NCBI GenBank assembly: GCA_013396525.1 | Contig: VWYX01000011.1 | Coordinates: 2,685,789 to 2,749,788 of the forward strand | Direction of reading: 5' to 3' | Source of the DNA: Chaetorhynchus papuensis | Taxonomy: Eukaryota; Chordata; Aves; Passeriformes; Rhipiduridae | Length of the DNA stretch: 64,000 bases | Shown: piece by piece, positions 40,736-52,700 of the stretch | How positions within the stretch are numbered: position 1 is the stretch's first letter | How the letters are laid out: each line of letters begins with the position of its first letter | The notes under the pieces: generated by a model | Told to the model about the DNA's origin: nothing | The model's input: the letters and a program-made list of their open reading frames with translations, nothing else | Databases searched by the model: none | Position numbers and translations under genes: made by a program

Positions 40736-43700
40736 AAAGTAAAGCCACACTGGCTCTTTAGTTAATGATTGTCTGCACATCTGAAATGAGGAAATTGTGC
40801 CTGGTCTCACCAGGGCAACCTCATTGAACAAATTTGTTGTTAATAAGTTATACTTGAAACCAATGGCAGAATGGTGAAATTGGATCTGAAATGACTTTTT
40901 GTGACTGTTGAATGGTCAACGTGAAACTGCATTTGATACATACTGGCTAAATTTGCATACTGCCTTTCAGGCATTATGTTGTATCCTTGGCCTTTTCACC
41001 AGGCTATGCCCTAATTTTTGTTTCCAAAAATGTAATTTAAACTATTCTAGTAAGGTAGAAGTTGGATTAAAGTAATATTCTTTCTTTGTCAAAGATATTA
41101 ACGGTATCCTTGTAGGCATTGTGTTTCTGTCCACAAATATAAAATTGCTAAGGAAGGAGAAAACCCCCTACCACCCCTCCCTTAAAAAAAAAAGCTCAAA
41201 AGAAGTTCAAAGGGAATGCAGCTTATTTAGGGACACTTTCCTTCAAAAATTTAAGGTAATCTTGCAGGATATCAAAAATAACAACAAAAACAGCGAACGA
41301 CAACAAAAGCTAATACAAAGAAACAAAACAATGGAAAAATAATCTTTCTTCTCCATACTCTAAAGCTCTTGCTCCAGTTTCTCCACTCTGCTAATCTAAA
41401 ATGAATCCAAATTTTTGCAAATAAAATACTCCATCAAACTTTGCACACCTCACGGAGGTTGTTTAATTGTAGCCAATATCAGTTTTGGTTTACATGTTTT
41501 GGTGGAGATGACCATGAGTGCTATGACTGATCCTGGTAACCCTACATAAGCTGCTGTTAGGTGGAAGCACATCTTCATAAGGCTGTTCAGTGCCTGAAAC
41601 AAATACAGGAGTATTTGTGGATGCAAACAAGTCACTGAGCGAACTTGCTCTATGCATAATGTTCTCAAAATGAACATATATNNNNNNNNNNNNNNNNNNN
41701 NNNNNNNNNNNNNNNNNNAATAGTTTTTTATAAAAAAAATAAATATAATAACATTTATGATAATAACAAATATAATAAATAAATTATAATAAATATCTAT
41801 TTATACGAATATTTATAAATATAAAAAATGGCCTTATAAGGAAGGTGCTGCCGTTGGTTGTTTCCAATATTAACAAAGTAACTGAGCATGCCACAGGGAG
41901 CGGGGGTTTGGTGTAAGCCCCGAGCAGTCAGCCCTAACCAGAGCAATGCCCTGGCAGTGTCTGATGCTTTCACCAATGTCTGTCCGTGTATTTAACCATG
42001 GGTGGCTGCTGCTGGGGGAGTAACCCATCACCTGGCTTTCTAAAGGTCGGCACTAATTGCAGGAGTTCCTACTCAAAAAACTCGTCAAGGAGTTATGAAC
42101 TATGCTTGGAGCATTAATTCCTCTACAAAGTTGATTTTACTTTAGCAGGATGTTTTTATAAGCCTGATGAACTTGTGAGTACCTCCTTCCCAATGCTGAC
42201 TTTTTCAGTTGTCCTCCAAAGCCTTATAGCTCTTCAGGTGAAGGAACATTGGACATTACCTTTGTGGTACCATATTTATTCACTCTCAGGATAACTGGAG
42301 AGTAATGTGAGAAAATGAGCTGAAGATTTTGAAATGCTAAGAGTTTAACCTAGCTGGTGCAATTTGAAATCCATGGGAAATATTAAAATCCCTTTTGCAT
42401 GTGACCTGTCATGAGTTTACCTTACATGTTATTGTCTTTCTGTGCAAAGTAATCTCTTTAATATTTGAGTATTTTTACTTACAGTTCAGTTTGAGTTTTA
42501 ACTCTGCTGCTTGAATTAACTAAAACACGTGCATTGCTGCCATGTAACTGGCTGCTTTTCTCTATTTCTGCTTACTTTTGAACGAATGTCTTTGCAGCGT
42601 GACAGAATTACAAGCTTCAGGAAATCGGCAGTGAAGAAAGAGAAGCCTCTCATTCAGCATCCTATTGACTCTCAGCCTTCCATCAGCGAGATCCCACATG
42701 CCCAGGCGCTTGTTGATGAGCGTTGCATGAACTTATCAGAAAAAGAAGTGATGGATCTCTTTGAAAAAATGATGGTAAGGGGTGGGTGTGGCCTGAGAAC
42801 TGCCCTGTTCCACTGTGTGGCTCTGCTCTGCCCAGTGAAGCTGTGAATGTCTTTTGAAGGATTGGATAAGTGTTAATTAACACTTGCTTGATTTGCTTGT
42901 TAGATTAAGGGATTAGTTTTAAACTTTTCCAAGTAATGTTTATTGAAGCAGACACTGGGTCTGTCTCACAGACAGTTCTTTGACAAAGCTGTTCACAGCA
43001 GTTATTAACAGTATCACTGACTGCTCTTAGGTGCTAGGCTGGAGTTACTTTGACTTTTAATGGCAAGCCTAGTCGTGACTAGTAATGACTGCATTGCATT
43101 TAACCAGTTAGTAAAACAGGTGTCTTGATTGATTTAATCTCGCAGAGCATTTTGATTTTTAGGCTTGTTTTAAATATATGAGTTGGAAGAGTTTCACATC
43201 TACCCCTTCCACAAGCTAATAATCTGTGTAATAAGAGCCTTCTGATTAGATAGTGCAGGAGTGGTGTCCGCTGTGATAAGATTTCCCTAAAAACACGGGA
43301 CCATCACAAGAGTTGACACTTAAGTATCAACTTGAGGTGTAGCATAGTGTTTGACCTCTAGCTTTACTTCTTGAGCCAAATTTCACAAATGCTAGCTACC
43401 CTTGATGCAGTTTGAATTTTGGCCAAATCTCAAAACCAGTGAACACTGGAGGCGACAGAATTAAATGAGAAAATCAGGTAGGGCAAAATCAAACAGGCGC
43501 AGACAAACTGGAAAAAGTCACTTCTGTTTGCTTGATAATTGTTCAACAGAAGTAGCTTAAAAAGAAGAAAGACTACTAAAAATGCTGAGGTGTATCCCTG
43601 ATGTGGTGTGGTCTGGTTCTTTGCAGGAAGACATGAACCTGAATGAGGAACGCAAAGCTCCCTTACGAGATAAGGACCTGGGCACAAAGCGTGAGATGGT

Positions 43701-46700
43701 TGTCCAGTACATTTCTGCAACTGCCAAATCTGTAAGTACTCCCCTCTCCAAGGCACACCTGAGGAGGCAGCTTAGCTTTGAGTGTGATGCTGTTCAAGCT
43801 TGAAACTTTACATTTTTTTTTTTGTCTGGATTTATCTAAGAGTGGTAGGAAAAAATAAATGTGTATTTACTAACACACTTTTAAATGCTTGCAGCTGCAT
43901 CTGAACAGTTAGTTTATGTTTCTCCTGCTGGGCATTGTGAAAACTTGAGCCTTTCTTGTAAGCCATAAGAAATTTCAGATTTAATGATGCAGAGTCATGG
44001 ATGGAACCTGAGCATATTTCTGTGGAATTCATCTTAGGAATTTTTGGTACCAAAAGGTTTTGACTTTGTGGTTTCAGTAGCGCTGTATGTACTAGTCTGC
44101 TTTAGTGAAGAGATGGTCTTAAAACCAGTTTCAGATTGCATTTTGAATAGAAAAAATATTTTGACCTTTCATCCATGTTGATTAATCTCTGTAGTTTAAT
44201 TGATTGATTAGCCCTTCATGCAGAATTTTTGAAGTCTGTCTTCGTCGGGGTGCAAGAAGTGTAAGGAAATGACTGGATGCTCCAGCTTTTTTTGGGGTGG
44301 AGAAATACAATTTCAAGTAATGAGGAGCTGCAGTTTATTTTCTGCAGTTGAACTGTTAGTACTAATTGGCTATAAAATACAACATTAATGTTTTGTGGGT
44401 GTTAAAAGTTGACTGTGGCAAATACAGAAATAAATAAAGATTATGCTGGTGTCTGCCTAAGGAATCTGTAAGCACGGACTGCAAGCAGTACACTTGGCTT
44501 GTCTCTTCTTAACCTTGAGAATCAGCTCTGCAGAGTTAAATTTCAAAAATTAAGATGACAATGACATGCAGTTATTATGCAAATGCCTTGCATGAAATGT
44601 TATAAACTTGAGTGAGGAAAAGCTTGTGTTATAATGGTGATGAAATGGTAATGAAAATGGTGATTTAGTTTCTGAGAGGAGTGCTGTTCCTGCATGAGTT
44701 CATCTTAAACAAAATCCACAGTCCTTTAGTGTGTGCTGGAAGGAATCCAGTGCTTTAAGCATGGTCTAACTAAATGTACAAATTACTGGAGAATTATTCA
44801 AGCTTATGCAGTGAATGTTATGAACTATGAACTAGACTGTCTTTGGGAACTATAAATTATGCTCTGTAAGGTTTTTATCTTCACTTGATGATCAATATTA
44901 AATCTGGAATTTTTCTTAGTATGCAGAAATCCTTTATGAAGCGGTAGAAAGTGAAAGTAAAAATGGAAGCATTTGCAGTTTTTTCCAAAAAGTGGAGGTG
45001 TCTCTCATGTACCCTGCTATTGAAATGTGGCTGCCTCCAGCCCTGGAATTGTGCAGCTGAGTGAGGAAAGCATGGCTCCCACTGCATGGCTTCCTGCTGG
45101 AATTGTAATGCACTGCATTCCTCCCCACGTGTGCTGCTGCATGGGGAGCTTAACAGAACGGGGAATATGTTTGTCCAAATGTACTAACAATTTAAAACCA
45201 AGTAATCCTAAGAGATCCTCCTAGGTGAATGTGCACTTTGGGCTTAAGTCAGCACCAGTGTGGATGTTTTACACCTATGCAAAGTGTTTTTCCTGTTGGA
45301 AAAACGGCTCCTATTGAAGTTTGTGTGCTTCACTACGTCGTCCTTGCAGTTGAATCACAGCATTTGAATGGAATCTTTCAGAAATGCACGTTACCTTTCT
45401 GTAGCATGTTATCCTAATTTAACTTTTAAATAACTAGCATCTTGATTGTTAAAAAAAAAATCTAAAATACAGAGCTTAATTTTAAAATGTTGATTGGGAT
45501 CTTAAAATGGTGCAAAACATCATTTTCACCTGTAATTCCATCTTCTGTTTAGTGCAGCTACTATTCTGCTCAGATGAATTCAAGCCCTAATCAATCTTTA
45601 CTGCATCATGAATTGTCAAACTTTCTTTTCTTCAGGATTGTCTTCCATGAAAATGCTGGTTGCATTCAAAATGATCTTTCTTTAAGTTTTCTACCTCTTT
45701 CTTTTGTCACAGATAATTATCTGTCTTCCTTTTTTCCACTGAAAACACTTGGACCTTCTGCTTAGAGCTCACAAAACACACTTAACAGTTGATGTGACTT
45801 TTCTTGCAGTTCATTTCATGTTTGTTTTAATTAGGCTTTTGAGCTCTCTCCCTTCATGTGAAAATATCACTCTCATTTGCTGATGTTGTCTTAACCAAAT
45901 TATTTTACATTTGGTGCTTCATGTCCCCTGCGTGTGTGCCGTCTGCAGCATGTTGACCATGCTTTTCCAAAACTCTTGTCTTCAGAGTTCTGAGGGAGAA
46001 AGGAACTTTGGGTTTCACTGGGTGAGGAAACTTTTCCTTGGGGGTGGAGGATGTGTAGAAGCTGGTGAGCTGGATGCTTTCATGGGAAGTGATTTTCTGT
46101 GCTTCTCATTCGTTCTCTCACTTGAAGAGAAAGATTGTTGACCATGGAAATTATACCTGAGAATGGGTGAAGGATTGGGATTCTGTTTCAGAACTGAAGC
46201 AGGTGACATTTTGTGCTGTACTGAATAGTTGAACCATTGGTGAGAGAAGAAAATAGTGAATTAGGGGAAGAGATTGTCTGGTGATGGCAATCCCTTCCTG
46301 TGCTTCTAGAGGAAGCTTCTTCAGGAAGAGAAGTGTTGATTGTGAAAGACTTGCAGGGACTTGTGTTTCTGAAAGCCTCCCTAAAGGAGCAATGGCAGAG
46401 ATAGGAGCAGCAAATGAAGCAGGTGGAGGCTGAACAGGCACAGTCACATTGAGATCTCAGAACCAAATGAGCTCCTGATCAGATCAAAGTGGTTATTCAA
46501 TAAACTGGCTGCTGCTGTCAGACTGCAGCAGGTGAGCTGAGGAGGAGAGCCCTGAGGAGGAGAGGAGAGCCCTGTGGAGTTTGAGCACAGCTCCATGGTC
46601 CTGGTGTTCCAGGAACGTGGGTATTTGTGCAAGGTGACACGACAGGGCACAGATGTGCTGCCCTCCTGCAGTTCCCTCTGGGGAAAGTCAACTTCTTGTC

Positions 46701-49700
46701 CATCAATGGAGAGATGATGTTCCATGGTAAAGAGAAGATGGCATTCTGAAAATCACTGTTTAATTATCCATGTAATTAAAAGCATCCATACCGAGAGGTT
46801 GAATAAAAATGTCATGTGAGGTTTTCTGAAATGCGAGTTGGAGTTATAACTGTAGGCTATGTTTTTGATTACGAAAACTTAATTAAATTCAGTGGTGACA
46901 TCATCTAAACAGATCAAAAGCTCCATAATAAAAGCAGTTGTTACACATACGAGGAAGTCAGTATGCCATTAGTGTGTTCTGTAGTGTTCTCAGTGTCATC
47001 TATAAAGTATCTGACCTAATAATTTCAGCAAAATGGCATATTTAATCTTTCAAGATGTAGCTTTCAAGCCAGGTATGAAGTTATTTGCTGATAAATGGGT
47101 CAAATACTGATGATTCAGCAGCAGAATGTAAGAATTTGGAGCTGTTGCTCCTACAGTGGAGCTGCTGTTTTCCTGGTGAGAAGCTCTAACCCCTCAACAG
47201 TTTGATAAAGTGATAAAAGAATGTAACTACTACTAATGATTAAACACTGAAAAATGTGTGTGCAACTACATCCTACTAAGTACTGTGCTGTGTTGATTTA
47301 TGTATTATTATTATCTTTTTTACACAATAACCTCTCTTGGCTGACCTCTGCATGCAGATAGTCGGAAGTAAAGTTCCGGTGAGTACGAACATGAGAGTTT
47401 TGTTTTCTCTTATGAACTTCCCTTTCTAGAGATTAGGCTGGAATATTTTGGACTTTTATCTGGGTTTTAAAAGTTCAGTGGGCACAACTGAGTCCTTGTT
47501 TTATCAAAATAATTGTCAACCACCTCAGTCATGTTTAGCTTACCGGTGTGAGATCATTGCTTACACTTCTGAGGGATCTCTTCAAGTTTCCAGGAGTCTA
47601 TTTCCAAATACTTCACACTCACTGAGCTCATCTCTTCATTGGGAGCAACAAATATAATTTGAGCTTGTCTTGTTTTTTATTGAAGGCAGGCACTTGAAAT
47701 TTTAAATTGGCAGTATTTGGCTTATTTCATTCTGTTCACATGAGGAATTTTTTTATGTCCTCATTGTTATTATTCATAGCTTGTCTTGGAAATGCCAACT
47801 GCAGCAGATCAATGTGAGAATAAGATTAATTTAGAGGATTCAGGAGGTCAGTAAGTTTAAGACGAGATCACTGAGAGCAAAACTTTTGTCTTATTAAGGA
47901 TTCATCTACATTCTGTGTTGTCTTGATTGAATTCAAATATTATAAACAAATATTTGGGATTTAATTTGTGGGAGTGAGTTCAGGAAGTTTTTGTTTCCTG
48001 GAAAAAAGGATTTTTTGGGGAATAATTACGTATACATGTTTAAAACAGTGGTTGAAAGCAAAGATGTTCTTTTTAATTATGGACGGACTTTATTTTTGAC
48101 TACAGCCAAAACAGGCTTTTCAGGTACAGCAAGGCTTTCCACTTAGTTCATATTCAACAATTATATTCTGTAGTAAAAATAATAGAGAACAATCTACTGT
48201 CTAATCATCACCTCAGACGTAGTTAGGTTTTTTCCTACATGCTGTATTCTCGTATATTTTTCTCTTGGCTCTCTCTTGTTCGGAGTGGCCTTTAAAGAGT
48301 TTTTTCTCTTTGTGTTCACCAGTACTTCTTAGTTCTGTGCACAGTACTGGTTCTTCCCCTGATTGAGGAAAATGCCTTCATTGTGCTTATGTATTTGAAG
48401 GTATTTGATTTTTGAGGGGACAAATTATTAATTTTCCAGTTCAGTGTGTTATAACCAGTTTCAAATAATCCCCGCTGCCATGTAATTTCCTTATGGTGTG
48501 AATTAGCCTGAACAACTGCTTTGCAAAGAGATTATTTTATAAAGGAAGCTGACATTCCCACAGTGGGTAGGGGAGAAACTCTAAAATATTTTCCTCCCCA
48601 TCCATTCAAGTTCAGGGTCTGATAGAGAGCAAGAACAGCTCTGCATTAAAAGCATGTTTTTGTGTAAATAACTTGCTAAATACTAAAATAAAAAGTGCTG
48701 TGCCTGGAGAATGGCTTCTGCATATTATTGCTTAACGAGCGCTTGCACCTCCGTGTGCTTGTTCCAGGACTCATCCTTTAGGAACTGCTTATTTCTGCCA
48801 GTTTCCTTGAAGGTTTGCAGATTCACCGTGATTAGGGAGGAGAGGAATTTTGGGATGCTCCTGGTAGTGCTGTTGGGTTGTAGAGATTGCAGAGAAGAGG
48901 TTTCCCTGTCCATGGGGACTTGGGAGCTTGAACTTGTTTGAATTTTACGTGGGATCGTCAGCCCTGGTGCGATTGCTCTGTGGTCCAGGCTCTCATTTGA
49001 GTTGGCATCAATGAATCGTCCTCTGCCTTGATTGAAACAGTAGGAAGGGAACTGGTCATAAAATAACTTCTAAGATTTTCATTCATAAGCATTGGTTTAA
49101 TCTCTGAACATTCTGATGTGGGACCCAACCATCTCAGTTTCCTTCTGCTTCACTTTTGCCTTCATCTTTATTAGAGTTCTCCTGTAAAATGTATGTTTCA
49201 CTGAGACCTTGTATCTCAGAGTAAATGAGAAATGTTTATATTAAAATCTCCTCCATATAAAGGCAGAGCATTACTCAAAAATAGTATTCCAATGAAACTC
49301 TCTTTGAATAGGGAAGTAAAAGAAGTAGCACCTGGTTCAGCACTCGAGTTAGCATGGCCAGGGGTAAGAGTGGATTGAGACTGAGACGTGGATTACAGGG
49401 AATAACAAAAAGTAATCCCAGTGAGCTGAGAATTCTCTGGAAGATTTTTAAGAATGGATTTTTATGACCTGTCTTGAGTGACCATCCATTTTGAAGAGGG
49501 AGGAGAATAAAGGAGTTGGTTCCTTATTGCTGTGCAGTTAAAGGTGCTTTTTCAATGAATCAATGAAGAAATGTGCCTGTCCTGCAAGACATGGGAAGGA
49601 GCCTCAGCAGAGCACACTGCCAGATCTTTGAACTTCTGACCAATTGTAAATATTTTTGAGGGAGTCATAGGCCTTCTGAAAATAAGGGACCAGGCAGAGC

Positions 49701-52700
49701 AGAGGTGCTTCACTGATGGCCTGGATGGCATAGAAAGAGGAGGCAGCAAGGTCACATCTTGGTTTAAATATGAAACGAAGAGAAGCAAAGACTTCAGGTT
49801 GCCCCAGTCTGAACTGGAGTCTCTTTTGGAGCTTGCAGCAGAGTACAGTGGAAGGACAAACTCATCTCTTGGGAAAAACCACCGTGTCTTGCATTCCAGA
49901 GTGCTTTTCAGAGTCCAGCTGAACAGGCAATGGCATCTGATTGAAGTTGCCATTGTCTCATCTCGTTGTACGTTTTGTGGCTCTCAGCAGTGTTTCTGCT
50001 CTCTTCTTTTGGCAGTTTGGGAATGGCTGAAATGACAAAATTTGTGCCCATATTGTGTAGATGATGTGCATTACACATAGAATCTTTTCTGATTCCCATC
50101 CCTTCAATGAGTGGCATAAAGCTGTTCCTTTTTTCTAGTTCTTTGCCTTATGGTCCTTCAGAGTGATGGGTTTTCTGATTTTTGATGATTTTTGATATGT
50201 TAACCTGATTTACAATCAGTTCCTACTCTCATAAAGATAATCCCCACCCATTTATTCCTTTTTCTTTTGGTGGAAGAGCATCTCTTTGTTTAGGAGGTGG
50301 ATGGTGACTGATTCCAGTCCCTTTATGTCCTTCTTACTCATCTTTGTCTGCCTTGGTCCTTTGATGTGTAACTGGCATGTGATGCCCAGCTAAAGGTGCT
50401 TTGCATGTCAGCAAGAAACATCCTCAGAGCTGACAGAGGACACTGTTGTCTCAATGCAGAGACAACAATGTTGTCTCTGCCATGTTTTTGTTCTGAATCT
50501 GAAAGGAGAACGTGAGCTCAGTTCTGTTCTGTGCGTTGGATCTCTAGGTCAAAGTCATTAACTTAAATTTAGCCAAGTCATTTTGTCATCAGCTATACTT
50601 AGTGTATTTTTGGAAAATGAATGGTAAGAATTTGAAGAGAGCAAACCAGAAACTTCATAAGAAGTGGAGCTTTGTGAAGGAGAGACAATTTGAATGTCAG
50701 TAGTGGGAGCTTCTGATACAATTAAAACCAGATGCATGTAAATCCTCTTCAGATCAGGCACTTGATGTTGCCTTTGCACCCATGACATCTTTATCAGGGT
50801 CTCTTCAACAGACCCTTCAGAGCTAAGGAGCTTCAGGAACTGCAAGTGAATCATAAGCACTCTCCTGAGATAAGCCTGCTGCAACCTGTCAGAGCTGTAC
50901 AAAAGATTAGTTGCACCTTTTGGAAAATGCTTTGTGTCTTGTTCATGGGTGTGAATACTACAGCTCTAAAAACTGATATTCAGGGATTTTAATAGTGAAA
51001 TACCTTGTAAGTGGTTATTCTTCTGTAGTTGCACTTCAGCAGGAGAGCTCTTTGTCAAATCTCCTGTAGCATTTTTTGCAGCAAACAATGAACGTGTAGA
51101 GATCTCTATTAGGGGTCAAACGTGGACTATGGTACAGCAAAAAATTGGCTCATGAAGTTGCATGAACTGGGGTTTTTTTGTGTCTCTGTTTGTGATTGTT
51201 TCTATTACAGTGTTGTGAAGTAGATGTTTAATATACTCTCATTAAATGTTAATACAACTGAACGATGGAATTAGATTTTTATATTCAATTTGTAGGACAT
51301 GCACTTTTACTCAAAGAAGTGAAAAAGATTCCAGCAAAAATAGTTATCCTTGTGATGCAAAACCAGAAGTATTAAACATTGATGACAAATCTAAGTCAAG
51401 TCAGGTGCCTTGAATGCTTGTCTTGAAAATTCACATGGAAATACTACTCTTCTGTTTTATCATCTAAACACTACTTGATCAATAGAGCACTCAGCAGCAT
51501 TCTGCCTTCTGTGATAGGGTGGACTGAAAAACAGCAAGCACGAATGCACGCTGTCCTCACAAGAATACATCCATGAGCTGCGGTCTGGAATTTCTGATGA
51601 AAAACTCCTTAATTGCCTGGAGTCTTTGAGAGTGTCTCTAACCAGCAACCCAGTCAGGTAAGCAGAGCAATTTCTGCAGTAGTTTTCATCATGCAGTTTT
51701 TGCTAAGCAAGAGAGAGTTGTGGGCTTTGGGGTTTTTTCTGAAACCAGAGTAATTACACTAATGCTTGTTGACAGGAGAGCCGTGTTCTCAGCACCCTGG
51801 ACAAGGATAAGTGAAATGTTTGCAGCTGTCTGCAGTATTTCCTCACCTTTCACTGTGGCTTTCAGCAGTTTGTACTTGTTGGAACGTTTTCCTTCGTGGC
51901 TGATCAGGTCTTTTGAGAAGTGAGACTAAAAGTGGAGCCTATGAAGAGACGCACAAGCAGTAACTGAGAAATAACTCTGCAACTTTTGCATTTGATTAAG
52001 AAATAATTAAAAGCATTTTTCTTCGGTTTTTTTTTTTTTCCCAGCTGGGTTAACAATTTTGGACATGAAGGTCTTGGACTTCTGTTGGATGCATTGGAAA
52101 GGCTTCTGGACAAGAGACAGTAAGGACTTGGATCATTTGAAGGGAGGGGTGGGGAAGTCGTGAAGATTTTCCTTATGTCATTTTCCTCGTTCCTTTCAAG
52201 GCAAGAAAGTATAGATAAGAAGAATCAGCATAAACTTATCCAGTGCCTCAGAGCATTTATGAACAATAAGGTAAGTGTATTTTAAATTCACATCCTTGTG
52301 GCATGATTGATTTTTCTTAGTTCAAGGTAGATGTAGCATGTTAAATGTTGGAGAGGGAAGGAAAGCTTGGATATCCAGTGTTGAGCTCTTTGGAAATGTA
52401 GCTCTTAGACTTCTGTTGAGAGTTTTCTTCATGAGCCTTTCAGAATATGCATTTTTTTTTTTTAGTTTTGTTAAATACTATTGATTTTTGGAAGTAGAAT
52501 ATTTGATAAAGGGAGGATGATGGTATAAATTTAAGGTAAGTGAGTTTGGAAATTAATTGCTTGGAAATTAAAGAAAATAAAGGTTTATAAATTCAGATTT
52601 CAATACATGATTGTTAATACAATGTACTTTTCACCTGATTTAAATTGAGTAGGATTTGATGTATTTCTAGCTGCAGTTTTTAAGTTGGTAGGTTGTGGGC

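Larger units (their letters stand above)
40207..42597 (+). other. DIAPH2: DIAPH2 intron 2, with simple repeat and assembly gap
   Basis: Donor GTAAGG, acceptor TCTTTGCAG. It contains the (TA)n tract at 40702-40731, a lysine-coding A-rich patch near 41160-41340 that is not a gene, and the N gap at 41682-41718 followed by an AT-rich tract. No further exon is seen, but the gap means its true length is unknown. Confidence 0.85.
43732..51517 (+). other. DIAPH2: DIAPH2 intron 4 (7.8 kb) containing a cassette microexon
   Basis: Donor GTAAGT, acceptor TGTGATAG. Inside it are the candidate microexon at 47358-47378 and a compound palindrome at 50442-50480. Open frames near 46150-46725 and 49552-49953 show no recognisable protein similarity and were not called. 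Skipping or including the microexon both keep the frame. Confidence 0.85.

Noticed and set aside
41121..41342. Lysine-rich 73-codon frame
   Set aside because: It is produced by an A-rich tract; no homology or splice context.
46444..46725. Open frames and short GAGGAGGAGAGCCC repeats in intron 4
   Set aside because: Unrecognised peptide and only a two-copy imperfect repeat; not enough to call a gene or mobile element.
49552..49953. 133-codon minus-strand frame in intron 4
   Set aside because: I looked for reverse transcriptase or other retroelement motifs and found none; no other support.
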